The notes: generated by a model from the letters alone, not told the origin. A DNA stretch of 64,000 nt from Bradyrhizobium agreste (GCF_016031625.1 NZ_JACCHP010000002.1:248001-312000), one strand, 5' to 3'. Shown: positions 17,321-25,950, counted from the stretch's first letter. Made by a program: numbers and translations.

Positions 17321-18880
17321 CTACGGCCTGATCGAAAAGTTCTCCGGCGGCCCCGCTTTGCGCAGCGGCTCCGCCAGCCGGGCGAACTCGCACAGAAGCG
17401 ATCGCGTCTTTCTGGGATCGATGATCTCCTCGACCCAGAACTTTTCGGCCGAGCGGAACGGCGAGCGGAGCTTGTTGAGCCGCTCCTCGATCTCCTTCAG
17501 CTTCGCCGCCTTGTCTTCCGCCGCGTCGATGTCGGCGCGGTAGGCGGCTTCGATGCCGCCTTCGAGCGGCAGCGAGCCCCAATAGGCCGACGGCCAGGCA
17601 TAGCGGATCGAGAAGCGGTCGGCCGGCTGATGCACGACACCCGCAACACCAAACGCATTGCGCAGGATCACGGTGCACCACGGCACGGTGGTCTGGTTCA
17701 CCGCCGCCATGGCACGCACGCCGTGCCGGATGGTGGCCGCCTTCTCCGCATCGAGCCCGATCATGAAGCCGGGGCAGTCCATGAGATAGACGATCGGCAG
17801 GTGGAAGGTCTCGGCGAAGTCGACCCAGCGCACCACCTTCTGACAGGCATCCGCGGTCCAGGATCCGCCATAGTGGAAACTGTCGCTGGCGAGCAGCAGC
17901 ACGGCCCTGCCCTCGAGCCGCGCGAGGCCGACAATGATCGGCTTGCCGAAGTTCTTGGCGACTTCGAAGAACGAGCCCTTGTCGACGACGGACTCGATGA
18001 TGGGCCGCATCTTGTAGACCTGCTTGCGGTTGCGCGGCACCGCGTTCATCAGCGCTTCGTCGCTGCGCTCGGGGCTGTCGGTGCAGGGCAGGGTCGGCGG
18101 CAGCTCGTAGACCGACGACGGCAGGTAGGAGAGGAAACGCCGCGCGCAGGCGAAGGCCTCCTCCTCGGTGTCGACGGCATGATCCACCGCGCCGGCGCGG
18201 GTCTGGATCTCGGCGCCGCCGAGCTCCTCCTTCGAAAGGTCCTGTCCCAGCGCCTTCACCACCGGCGGACCCGCGACGAACATCGCGGACTTCCGCGTCA
18301 TGATGGAATAGTGGCTGGCGGCAAGACGCGCGGCGCCCAGGCCCGCCACCGAGCCGAGACCGAGTGCGACCACCGGCACGCGCGACAGATTTTCCGTCGT
18401 GAAGCGATACCAGCGCGTGCCGCCGATGCCGCCGGGCAGATTGGCCGCGCCCTTGGTCTCGATGGTCTTGACCGAGCCGCCGCCGCCGGAGCCCTCGATG
18501 ATGCGGACGATGGGCAGGCGGAAATCGTGCGCCATCTCCTCCGCCATCAGCGGCTTGGCCGAGATCGACGCATCCGCCGAGCCGCCGCGCACGGTGAAAT
18601 CGTCGCCGACCACGACCAATGTGCGGCCGTCGACGCGCGCGCGGCCGAACACGCAATTGGCCGGCGTGAGCTTCTTCAGATCGCCGCTGGAATCGTACTC
18701 GCCGATGCCGGAGACGGCACCGATCTCGTGAAAGCTGCCCTTGTCGATCAGCTTGTCGATACGCTCCCGAACAGTCAGCCGGCCCTGGTCATGCTGTCGC
18801 TTGACCTTGTCAACGCCGCCCATCTCCCGCGCGAAGGCTTCGCGCCGGGCGAGCTCGTCGAGTTCCGGCTTCCAGTTCAT
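17321..18880 (-). CDS. Acyl-CoA carboxylase carboxyltransferase subunit
   Basis: 519-residue biotin-dependent carboxyltransferase with both crotonase-like halves, as in propionyl- or methylcrotonyl-CoA carboxylase beta chains. The N-half has GRLTVRERIDKLIDKGSFHE and IEGSGGGGSVKTIE; the C-half has IVYLMDCPGFMIGLDAEKAA and GRLEGRA-like VGLARLEGRAVLLLASD. It needs a biotin carboxylase, which is not in this window, and a carrier, which may be the BCCP at 19880. The start codon lies inside the 3' end of the upstream IclR gene (71-bp overlap). The acyl substrate is unknown. Confidence 0.88.
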   Translation of the reverse strand: MNWKPELDELARREAFAREMGGVDKVKRQHDQGRLTVRERIDKLIDKGSFHEIGAVSGIGEYDSSGDLKKLTPANCVFGRARVDGRTLVVVGDDFTVRGGSADASISAKPLMAEEMAHDFRLPIVRIIEGSGGGGSVKTIETKGAANLPGGIGGTRWYRFTTENLSRVPVVALGLGSVAGLGAARLAASHYSIMTRKSAMFVAGPPVVKALGQDLSKEELGGAEIQTRAGAVDHAVDTEEEAFACARRFLSYLPSSVYELPPTLPCTDSPERSDEALMNAVPRNRKQVYKMRPIIESVVDKGSFFEVAKNFGKPIIVGLARLEGRAVLLLASDSFHYGGSWTADACQKVVRWVDFAETFHLPIVYLMDCPGFMIGLDAEKAATIRHGVRAMAAVNQTTVPWCTVILRNAFGVAGVVHQPADRFSIRYAWPSAYWGSLPLEGGIEAAYRADIDAAEDKAAKLKEIEERLNKLRSPFRSAEKFWVEEIIDPRKTRSLLCEFARLAEPLRKAGPPENFSIRP

Positions 18881-19784
18881 TCACTCCCTCCGAATGGATC
18901 GGCTTGTTATTGTTGTGCACGGCCATGGCGACCGGCTTACGCGAGATACGGTTGTTGAAGGCGTCGCCTTCCGCGCCTTCCATCAGGCTGCCGAGCGAGC
19001 GGCCGAGCTGGAGCATCAGCGGTGCGACTTCGTCGTGCAGACGCTGCTCGTCATACATCGCCGACAGAAGGCCGATCGTGATGACCACGAAGGTCTGGTA
19101 CTGCGGCGACCAGATCGGCACCGCGAGGCCGTTGATGTGCGGGCTCCAAAGGCCGCAGGCAACGACATAGCCGCGCTCGCGCAGCATCTGCCGGTTGGTC
19201 TCGATGCGGGGCTTGAGAATCTTGGCAGCCTCGGGCGCTTCGCGCTCCATGTCTGCGATGAAGGCATCGCCGATCTCGGGCGCAAGCGCCGCGGTGTAGG
19301 CCGCGCCTGCCGCCGTCGAGGCCATCGAGATGCGGCTGCCGGTGCCCTCGTGCAAGCCGAGCGCGTTCGGCGAGCGCGCGAACTGGAGATAGACGAGATG
19401 GAAGCGGTCGGGGACGACGAAGCCGACCGTGCCCGGCAGCTGCTCGGCGACTTCCTGCAGCCGCTGGCGAATCATGCTGCGCAGCTGCGCGCCCTTCATC
19501 ATCGAAGCGCTCATCGCGACCGCGCTCGGGCCGATGCGATACTTCTGATCGCGCGGCAGATACACGAGCTGGCCCATGCGGGTCAGCGTGTGCGTGAGCC
19601 GCGATACCGTCGAGCGCGGCAGACCGCAGCGATTTGAAATCTCGAGATTGCCGAGTCGCGCCTCGTGGCCCTCGAAGCATCGCAACACGTCGAACGCGCG
19701 CGACACCACCTGGATCACATCACCCTCACCGGCTTCGCCAGCGAGCGCACCTTGCCTGCTCAACCGCTCCGAACGTCGTCCCAT
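18810..19784 (-). CDS. IclR-family transcriptional regulator
   Basis: 324-residue IclR regulator. The winged HTH (about 25-85) reads VSRAFDVLRCFEGHEARLGNL and CGLPRSTVSRLTHTLTRMG. The effector domain follows, with STAAGAAYTAALAPE, ERGYVVACGLWSPHINGLAVPIW and a terminal VAPLMLQLGRSL helix. It is longer than usual (about 260) because of a C-terminal tail from about residue 290 that overlaps the carboxyltransferase gene. It diverges from the BCCP gene with overlapping palindromes at 19801-19826, so it probably controls itself, the carboxyltransferase and BCCP. Confidence 0.9.
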   Translation of the reverse strand: MGRRSERLSRQGALAGEAGEGDVIQVVSRAFDVLRCFEGHEARLGNLEISNRCGLPRSTVSRLTHTLTRMGQLVYLPRDQKYRIGPSAVAMSASMMKGAQLRSMIRQRLQEVAEQLPGTVGFVVPDRFHLVYLQFARSPNALGLHEGTGSRISMASTAAGAAYTAALAPEIGDAFIADMEREAPEAAKILKPRIETNRQMLRERGYVVACGLWSPHINGLAVPIWSPQYQTFVVITIGLLSAMYDEQRLHDEVAPLMLQLGRSLGSLMEGAEGDAFNNRISRKPVAMAVHNNNKPIHSEGVNELEAGTRRARPARSLRAGDGRR

Positions 19785-19800
19785 GGTCCCTACCGTTGTG

Positions 19801-19826
19801 TTCCGCTCTGCGGAATTAAATTCCGC
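19801..19826. promoter_or_regulatory. IclR-type operator: three alternating TTCCGC half-sites
   Basis: TTCCGC (19801-19806), GCGGAA (19810-19815) and TTCCGC (19821-19826) create two overlapping perfect palindromes. GCGGAAT-TAA-ATTCCGC resembles the GGAAN-type IclR consensus. It lies 17 bp upstream of the minus-strand IclR ATG and 54 bp upstream of the plus-strand BCCP ATG. Confidence 0.65.
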
Positions 19827-19879
19827 TTGCAGACGACGCTACCTCAGGCATTTTGCGACGACAACAAAAAGGCGATGGC

Positions 19880-20101
19880 ATGCCAGAAATTAAGATCGTC
19901 ACGGAGGTCGCGGGACGCATCTGCGCAACTCCCGTGCAAGTTGGAGGAACCGTCGCGGATGGCGATGACGTTGTGGTGGTCGAAGCGATGAAGATGGAAA
20001 TCCCGGTGCCCTCGCCCGCGAACGGCACGATCGTATCGCTTCTGGTGAAGGTCGACGACGTCGTTGCCGAGGGACAGGCGATCGCGATCGTCGCGAGTTA
20101 A
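19880..20101 (+). CDS. Free-standing biotin carboxyl carrier protein
   Basis: 73-residue biotinyl domain and nothing else. The biotinylation motif EAMKMEIPVPSPANG is present with Lys near residue 37, flanked by GRICATPVQVGGTVADGD and VVAEGQAIAIV, the standard half-barrel. ATG 19880 (MPEIKI) follows AAAAAGGCG; an earlier in-frame TTG or GTG adds only unrelated residues. It should shuttle carboxybiotin between a biotin carboxylase (absent here) and a carboxyltransferase, probably 17321-18880. It diverges from the IclR gene. Confidence 0.88.
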   Translation: MPEIKIVTEVAGRICATPVQVGGTVADGDDVVVVEAMKMEIPVPSPANGTIVSLLVKVDDVVAEGQAIAIVAS

Positions 20102-20195
20102 CCGCATTGTCCGATTGTTTCCGCGACAATGTGTCAGTCGCATTCCCACGTGCGCGGTACGGCGTTGCCATCGCTTGATCGCGGTGACATGATCG

Positions 20196-20223
20196 GTTTC
20201 AAACAAACGTTGTTTCAAACAAA
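20196..20223. promoter_or_regulatory. Direct repeat GTTTCAAACAAA x2 upstream of TAXI gene
   Basis: Two copies of GTTTCAAACAAA (20196-20207, 20212-20223), each containing the palindrome GTTTcAAAC, are spaced 16 bp apart and end 45 bp before the solute-binding protein ATG. This spacing suits two regulator subunits on nearby faces of the helix. The regulator is unknown. Confidence 0.4.
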
Positions 20224-20267
20224 GAATGAAAATCTTCGCGGCAAAGCGAGGATCATTGGAGGGAAAC

Positions 20268-21434
20268 ATGCTTCGTGGGCTGCTCGTGCTCGCGCCTGCT
20301 CTGGTGGCGGGCATTTCTTTTGCGTCTACACGCTATTCGTTCGCGGAAGACATCAAGCTGCCGGCGACATTGACGTTCACCGCCTATGACACCGGCACCG
20401 CTGGCTTCAACATCGCGGTCGGCGTCGGCAAGATGATGAAGGACAAATACGGCACCGACGTGCGCGTGCTCCCCGCAGGCAACGACGTCGCGCGCCTCGC
20501 GCCGCTTCGCGCCAAGCGCGCAGCTTCCGCAGCGATGGGATCGGGCACCTACTTCGCGCAGGAAGGCGTGTTCGAGTTCGGCTCAAAGGAATGGGGTCCG
20601 CAAGCACTGCAGATCCTGCTCTCGTCCGTCGACTGCAATTGCGGCTCGCTCGCGGTCGCCGCCGACACCGGCGTGAAGGAGCTGAAGGACCTCAAGGGCA
20701 AGCGCGTCGGCTTCGTGGTCGGCTCGCCCGCGCTGAACCAGAACTCGCTCGCGGTGCTCGCCTTCGCCGGGCTGACCAAGAACGACGTGAAGGCCGTCGA
20801 GTTCGCAAGCTACGGCGCGATGTGGAAAGGCCTGATCAACAACGACGTCGATGCCGCCTTCGGCACCACTATCACCGGACCCGCCAAGGAGGCCGAGACG
20901 TCGCCGCGCGGCCTGATCTGGCCGCCGCTGCCCGCCAAGGACAAGGAAGGCTGGGCGCGGATGCAGAAGGTCGGCTCGTTCTTCTTTCCGCAACTTGCGA
21001 CCTGCGGCGCCGGCATCTCGCCGGAGAAGCCGGTCGAGCTCGGCAATTATCCCTACCCGATCTTCGTCGCTTATGCCTCGCAACCGGACGACCAGGTCTA
21101 TGCCATCACCAAGGCGATGATCGTCAATTACGACGCCTACAAGGATTCCGCGCCCGGCGCCGGCGGGCTTGCGGCCGACCGCCAGACCAAGAACTGGGTG
21201 GTGCCGGTGCATCCCGGCGCGGTGAAGGCGCTCAAAGAAGCCGGACAATGGAGCGATGCGCAGGAGGCGCACAACCATCAGCTGATCAAGCGTCAGGAGG
21301 TGCTGGCGGCCGCGTGGACCGAGTACGGCAAGTCCAATCCGCCGTCGGACGACAAAGCATTCCTCGACGGCTGGATGAAGGCGCGCGCCGCGGCGCTGGC
21401 GAAAGCCGGCATGGCAAACGGGTTCGAGGAATAG
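20268..21434 (+). CDS. TAXI-family TRAP transporter solute-binding protein
   Basis: 388-residue periplasmic receptor. MLRGLLVLAPALVAGISFAS to about residue 26 is a signal peptide (YSFA|ED). The mature part has the TAXI pattern: TLTFTAYDTGTAGFNIAVGVGK, LPAGNDVARLAPLRAKRA, LKDLKGKRVGFVVGSPALN and NDVDAAFGTTITGPAKE. ATG 20268 has a strong GGAGGG site. It feeds the fused TRAP permease 233 bp downstream. As a glutaminase follows that permease, an amino-acid-like cargo such as glutamate or glutamine is plausible but inferred. Confidence 0.87.
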   Translation: MLRGLLVLAPALVAGISFASTRYSFAEDIKLPATLTFTAYDTGTAGFNIAVGVGKMMKDKYGTDVRVLPAGNDVARLAPLRAKRAASAAMGSGTYFAQEGVFEFGSKEWGPQALQILLSSVDCNCGSLAVAADTGVKELKDLKGKRVGFVVGSPALNQNSLAVLAFAGLTKNDVKAVEFASYGAMWKGLINNDVDAAFGTTITGPAKEAETSPRGLIWPPLPAKDKEGWARMQKVGSFFFPQLATCGAGISPEKPVELGNYPYPIFVAYASQPDDQVYAITKAMIVNYDAYKDSAPGAGGLAADRQTKNWVVPVHPGAVKALKEAGQWSDAQEAHNHQLIKRQEVLAAAWTEYGKSNPPSDDKAFLDGWMKARAAALAKAGMANGFEE

Positions 21435-21476
21435 TCTTGGTGAGGGCATTGATCGTCGCCACGAGGGAGCTGCGCC

Positions 21477-21595
21477 CCCTCTCCCGCTTGCGGGAGAGGG
21501 TTGGGGAGAGGGTGTCTCCGCGGTGGGACTCCCCTAGAGGAGAGAGCCCTCACCCGTCGCTTCGCGCCGACCTCTCCCGCAAGCGGGAGAGGTTA
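21477..21595. repeat. Dispersed intergenic palindromic repeat, family A (copy 2)
   Basis: CCCTCTCCCGCTTGCGGGAG, a central GCCCTCACCCGTCGCTTCGC and the closing CTCTCCCGCAAGCGGGAGAG hairpin. It fills most of the gap between the TAXI receptor and TRAP permease genes and may reduce downstream expression relative to the receptor; that is inference. Confidence 0.8.
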
Positions 21596-21667
21596 AGGAG
21601 CCCGCGGCCCGACTGCTTCAAACCACTGCCATTCACCTAACTAGCTGCCAGCCCGCAATCGGGGTCG

Positions 21668-23746
21668 ATGATGTCTTCTTCTTCCACCACCAGCGCCCCG
21701 CACGACGAGCCCAAGCGGGTCGTCTTCGACGATCCGCACGGCGCGGCCGGCAACATGCAGGAGGCGGAGGTGACGCGGGTGCGCACGTTGCGCGGCGCGT
21801 GGCGCTGGACGCTGATCGTTGCGACCGCCGCGACGATCCTGCTCTGCATCAACCAGCAATTCTCGCTGCGCTTCTTCGTCGGTTACACCCAGCTCAACAC
21901 GGAGTACTTCTATCTCCTGATCGCGTTGATGCTTCCGTTCACGTTCCTGATCTTCCCGGGGTCTGAACGCGCGCCGCTCGACCGGATTCCCTGGTACGAC
22001 CTCGTCCTGTTCGTCGCGACCTTCGCGGCGGCCTTGATGCTGATGTCGAACGTGCGCAAGGCAGCGGAGGCCGGCTGGGAATTCGGCGGCGCGCCCAACA
22101 CGGTGATCGCCGCAGGCCTCGTGATGTGGGTCATGCTGATGGAGGCGCTGCGCCGCACCGGCGGCTGGAGCCTGCTGCTCAGCGTGCTTCCGTTCACCGT
22201 CTATCCGTTGTTCGCCGAATCCGTCTGGCTCGGCCCGTTCCGCGGCACGCAATCGACGCTGGAACAGGCGACCGCCTATCACGTGCTGTCGGGTGAGAGC
22301 CTACTCGGCATTCCCATCCAGGCCTTCGCCGACACCGTGATCGGCTTCCTGGTGTTCGGCACCGCGCTGATGATGACGGGCGCCGGAAAATTCTTCATCA
22401 ATCTCGCCTTCGCGCTGTGCGGCACCTTCCGCGGCGGCGCGGCAAAAGTCTGCATCTTTGCCAGCGGCCTGCTCGGCATGATGTCAGGCTCGATCATCTC
22501 CAACGTGCTGACCGCCGGCACCATGACCATCCCGGTGATGAAGAAGAGCGGCTTTCGCGCCTCCTATGCCGGCGCGATCGAGGCCTGCGCCTCGACCGGC
22601 GCGGTGCTGGCGCCGCCGGTGATGGGCGCGACCGCCTTCGTCATCGCGCAGTTCCTCAACGTCAGCTACGCCGACGTCGCGGTCGCCGCCATCATTCCGG
22701 CCGTGCTCTACTATGTCGGCCTGTTCATGCAGGTCGACGCCTATGCCGCGCGCCACAAGCTGAAGGGCATTCCGCGCGCCGAGCTGCCGCGGATCATGGA
22801 CACGATCAAGGACGGCTGGTACTACGTCTTCGTCATCGCGCTTTTGATCGTGATGCTGCTCTACTTCAAGCGCGAGAGCCACGCGCCGTTCTACGCCACC
22901 GCGCTGCTCCTCGTGCTCAACCAGTTCTTCTCCAAGGACACGCGCTGGACATTTGTGACGATCGGCAAGTTCCTGGAGGTCAACGGCCGCACCTTCGTCG
23001 AGCTGGTCGGCATCCTCGCCGGCTGCGGCCTCTTGATCGGCGCGTTCTCGATGACCGGCGTGGTGTCGAGCCTTGCCAACGATCTCCTGCACATCGCCGG
23101 CGACAACGCTTTCCTGCTGCTCGGCATGTGCGCGCTCACCAGCCTCATTCTCGGCCTCGGCCTGACGACGACGGCCTGCTACATCTTCCTCGCCATCCTG
23201 GTCGCACCCGCGCTGGAGAAGCTCGGGCTCAATCGCATGGCCGTGCACATGTTCATCTTCTACTGGGGCATGCTGTCGTCGATCACCCCGCCGGTCGCGA
23301 TCGCCTCCTTCGCCGCCGCAGGCATCGCCGGCTCGCCGGCGATGAAGACGGGCTGGGAATCGATGTGGGTCGGCAGCATCATCTATTTCCTGCCGTTCTT
23401 TTTCGTGCTCAATCCGGCGCTGGTGCTGCAGGGCTCGAGCCCCTATCTCGCCGGCCTCGGCCTGATGGGCCTCGCCGCGTTCGGCACGCTGTTCATCTGC
23501 GCCGGCATCCAGGGCTACCAGCCCTTCGTCGGGGACTTGCGCGGCGCAGGCAGCCTGGAATGGCCGATCCGCGTGCTGCTGGTGATCGGCGGCTTCGTGG
23601 TGGCGACGCCCGGCGGCGGCATCATGCCGCTGTCGCAGATGCAGGTGACGCTGCTCGGCCTTGGCATCCTGCTGCCGACGCTTCTGATCGCGCGTCTCCT
23701 GGTCCGGCGCCAGCCGGTGATGCCGGACGGGTTGCGCGTGCCCTGA
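21668..23746 (+). CDS. TRAP transporter fused permease (DctQM type)
   Basis: 692-residue inner-membrane protein with about 16-18 hydrophobic segments. The N-terminal quarter is the small (DctQ-like) part and the rest is the large DctM part. DctM hallmarks are GLLGMMSGSIISNVLTAGTM near 275, ACASTGAVLAPPVMGATAFV near 305 and FYWGMLSSITPPVAIASFAA near 535. A cytoplasmic N-terminal 40 residues (SSSTTSAPHDEPKRVVFDD) precede the first helix. With the upstream TAXI receptor it forms a complete sodium-driven importer. The glutaminase fusion gene follows after 21 bp. Confidence 0.92.
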   Translation: MMSSSSTTSAPHDEPKRVVFDDPHGAAGNMQEAEVTRVRTLRGAWRWTLIVATAATILLCINQQFSLRFFVGYTQLNTEYFYLLIALMLPFTFLIFPGSERAPLDRIPWYDLVLFVATFAAALMLMSNVRKAAEAGWEFGGAPNTVIAAGLVMWVMLMEALRRTGGWSLLLSVLPFTVYPLFAESVWLGPFRGTQSTLEQATAYHVLSGESLLGIPIQAFADTVIGFLVFGTALMMTGAGKFFINLAFALCGTFRGGAAKVCIFASGLLGMMSGSIISNVLTAGTMTIPVMKKSGFRASYAGAIEACASTGAVLAPPVMGATAFVIAQFLNVSYADVAVAAIIPAVLYYVGLFMQVDAYAARHKLKGIPRAELPRIMDTIKDGWYYVFVIALLIVMLLYFKRESHAPFYATALLLVLNQFFSKDTRWTFVTIGKFLEVNGRTFVELVGILAGCGLLIGAFSMTGVVSSLANDLLHIAGDNAFLLLGMCALTSLILGLGLTTTACYIFLAILVAPALEKLGLNRMAVHMFIFYWGMLSSITPPVAIASFAAAGIAGSPAMKTGWESMWVGSIIYFLPFFFVLNPALVLQGSSPYLAGLGLMGLAAFGTLFICAGIQGYQPFVGDLRGAGSLEWPIRVLLVIGGFVVATPGGGIMPLSQMQVTLLGLGILLPTLLIARLLVRRQPVMPDGLRVP

Positions 23747-23767
23747 TTGCGTTGCACAAGGGAGGCG

Positions 23768-25615
23768 ATGAAACCGCTCTCGCCTCTCGCCACCGCCTGG
23801 ACCCGCTCGAAGCCGCCCTTGCTGCGGTTTCTGGACAATTGCCTCAGCGAATTCTCCGCCGAGACGTCGGGCCAGGTCGCCGATTACATTCCCGAGCTCG
23901 GCAAGGCCGACCCTGCCCATTTCGGCATCAGCCTAGCGACGCTGGACGGCCACGTCTATGAAGTCGGCGATTCCAGGGTGCCCTTCACCATCCAGTCGAT
24001 GTCAAAGCCGTTCGTGTTCGCGCTGGCGTTGGACCTGCTCGGCGCCGGCAAGGTCGAAGGCGCGATCGGCGTCGAGCCCTCCGGCGATCCCTTCAACTCG
24101 ATCCGGCTCAATTCCGAGAACCATCCGTTCAACCCGATGGTCAATGCCGGCGCGATTGCCTGCACCGGGCTGATCTACGACAGCAAGGGTACTGACGCTT
24201 TCGAGCAGATCCGCCTTGCGCTCAGCCGTTTTGCGGGACGCGATCTTGCCGTCGACGAGGCGGTCTATGCCTCCGAAAGCCAGACCGGGGACCGCAACCG
24301 CGCCATCGGCTATCTGCTCAAGACCAACGCGGTGATCTCGGACAACGTCGCCGGCGTGCTCGACGTCTATTTCCGGCAATGCGCCGTGCTGGTCACCGCG
24401 CGCGACATCGCGGTGATGGCGGCGACGCTCGCCAATCGCGGCATCAATCCGGTCACCGGCGAGCAGGTGCTGAGCGCTTACGCGATCTCGCGCACGCTTT
24501 CGGTGATGACGTCCTCGGGCATGTACGACTATGCCGGCGAATGGATCTACCGCATCGGCATCCCCGCCAAGAGCGGCGTCGGCGGCGGCATCCTGGCCGC
24601 GCTCCCTGCCCGCCTTGGGCTCGGCAGCTATTCGCCAAAGCTCGACAAGCACGGCAACAGCGTGCGCGGCATCAAGGTCTGCGAGGCGCTGTCCTCGCAT
24701 TACGACCTGCACATGCTCAACCGCAGCGACGATGCGCGTAACGCGGTCATCGCCGACTACGACATCGGCAAGAGCCCGTCGCGCCGCGTGCGCCGCCCGC
24801 AGGAGCGCGAGATCCTCGCCGCGCACGAGCAGGAGGTGCGCATCATCGAGCTGGTCGGCACGCTGTCGCTGTCGGCGGTGGATTACATCTCGCGCCGGCT
24901 GGCGGGACGAATGCGGCCGCAATTCGTGATCTTCGATCTCCACCGCGTGACCTCGACCACGCGGGCCGGCGCGCGGCTTGTGGCGGAAGCCTTCGAGGAG
25001 CTTGCGGCACTGAACGTGACCGTCGTGCTGTCAGGCGTCAGGCGCGCGTCCAAGGAATGGAACAGCTTGCGGGAATGGACCGCCGAGCTGAAGAACGTCC
25101 GCGACTTCTATCTGCTCGATACCGCGATCGAATGGGCCGAAGACCAGATCGTGTATCGCTACGGCGGCTCGATCGATTTTCACGAGACCACCGAGCTTGC
25201 CGAGCAGCCCCTGCTGAACGGGCTGAGCGAGGAAGAGCTGACGGATCTCGCCTCGCTCTGCACCATCAGGACCTATCAATCCGGCGCGAAGATCCTCGCG
25301 GCCGGCGACCCCGCCGATGCCCTGTACTTCCTGCGCAGCGGTGCCGTGCACGTCACCTTGCCCGACGGCGTCAGGCTTGCGACGCTCACCGCCGGCATGG
25401 CGTTCGGCGAGATGGCGCTGCTGGAACAGACCCGCGCCGCCGACGTGTTCGCCGACATGGCAGCGACGGCATGCGAGGTGCCGCTGAAGGATTTCGAGCG
25501 CTTCCGCAAGCAGCACCCGCGTGCCAGCGAATGCATCATGCGGAACCTGGCCCAGCTCCTGGCCGATCGCCTGATCGTCGCCAACGCCAAGGTGGACATT
25601 TTGACCTCGACGTGA
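23768..25615 (+). CDS. glsA: Glutaminase fused to STAS and cyclic-nucleotide-binding domains
   Basis: 615-residue three-domain protein. Residues about 15-310 are a serine-dependent glutaminase (glutamine to glutamate and ammonia): IQSMSKPF holds the Ser-x-x-Lys pair near 77-80, with NPMVNAGAI, ESQTGDRNRAI, YFRQC and PAKSGVGGGI. Residues about 360-455 are a STAS domain (VRIIELVGTLSLSAVDYI, VIFDLHRVTSTTRAG). Residues about 480-590 are a cNMP-binding domain with GMAFGEMALLEQTRAADVFA, keeping the Glu and Arg that grip the nucleotide. ATG 23768 follows GGAGG closely. It lies 21 bp after the TRAP permease, so transport and glutaminase are probably co-expressed. Confidence 0.92.
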   Translation: MKPLSPLATAWTRSKPPLLRFLDNCLSEFSAETSGQVADYIPELGKADPAHFGISLATLDGHVYEVGDSRVPFTIQSMSKPFVFALALDLLGAGKVEGAIGVEPSGDPFNSIRLNSENHPFNPMVNAGAIACTGLIYDSKGTDAFEQIRLALSRFAGRDLAVDEAVYASESQTGDRNRAIGYLLKTNAVISDNVAGVLDVYFRQCAVLVTARDIAVMAATLANRGINPVTGEQVLSAYAISRTLSVMTSSGMYDYAGEWIYRIGIPAKSGVGGGILAALPARLGLGSYSPKLDKHGNSVRGIKVCEALSSHYDLHMLNRSDDARNAVIADYDIGKSPSRRVRRPQEREILAAHEQEVRIIELVGTLSLSAVDYISRRLAGRMRPQFVIFDLHRVTSTTRAGARLVAEAFEELAALNVTVVLSGVRRASKEWNSLREWTAELKNVRDFYLLDTAIEWAEDQIVYRYGGSIDFHETTELAEQPLLNGLSEEELTDLASLCTIRTYQSGAKILAAGDPADALYFLRSGAVHVTLPDGVRLATLTAGMAFGEMALLEQTRAADVFADMAATACEVPLKDFERFRKQHPRASECIMRNLAQLLADRLIVANAKVDILTST

Positions 25616-25623
25616 GCCGCGGC

Positions 25624-25932
25624 CTACCGGCTCGCCGCTTCGCTGATACGTCGCCTGATCTTGGCGGCACTGGCATCGAGCAGCGCAGATGGCCGCTGGC
25701 CGGTGGCGGCGCACAGGCAGGCCCAGTAGTAGACGACATCGCCGAGCTCTTCGACGAGACCGGCCTTGTCGAGCCAATCGTCGCGCAACAGCTTCTTGAT
25801 ATGCTCGGCGACTTCCCCCGCCTCACCGGCGAGGCCGAGGCCGAGATAGGACAGCCGCTCGTTGGACGGATGCTCTTCGACTTTCGCAATGGTTGCGGCC
25901 CAGTCCGCATATTCGTCGATCGTCATCGGCAT
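25624..25932 (-). CDS. MazG-like nucleotide pyrophosphohydrolase
   Basis: 102-residue all-helical protein of the MazG/dUTPase-like superfamily. The metal-binding pattern is seen in LGLAGEAGEVAEHIKK (ExxE) and VEELGDVVYYWACLC (ExxD). The size fits stand-alone phage- and bacterial-type MazG-like proteins that hydrolyse non-canonical or excess NTPs. ATG 25932 or ATG 25926 could start it. It converges on the glutaminase gene with 8 bp between stops. Confidence 0.82.
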   Translation of the reverse strand: MPMTIDEYADWAATIAKVEEHPSNERLSYLGLGLAGEAGEVAEHIKKLLRDDWLDKAGLVEELGDVVYYWACLCAATGQRPSALLDASAAKIRRRISEAASR

Positions 25933-25950
25933 CCCTCGCGCTTGCGTCTA

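Noticed and set aside
17069..18958. A 629-codon plus-strand frame opposite the carboxyltransferase
   Set aside because: It covers a repeat and the antisense of a clear enzyme; its composition is that of a shadow.
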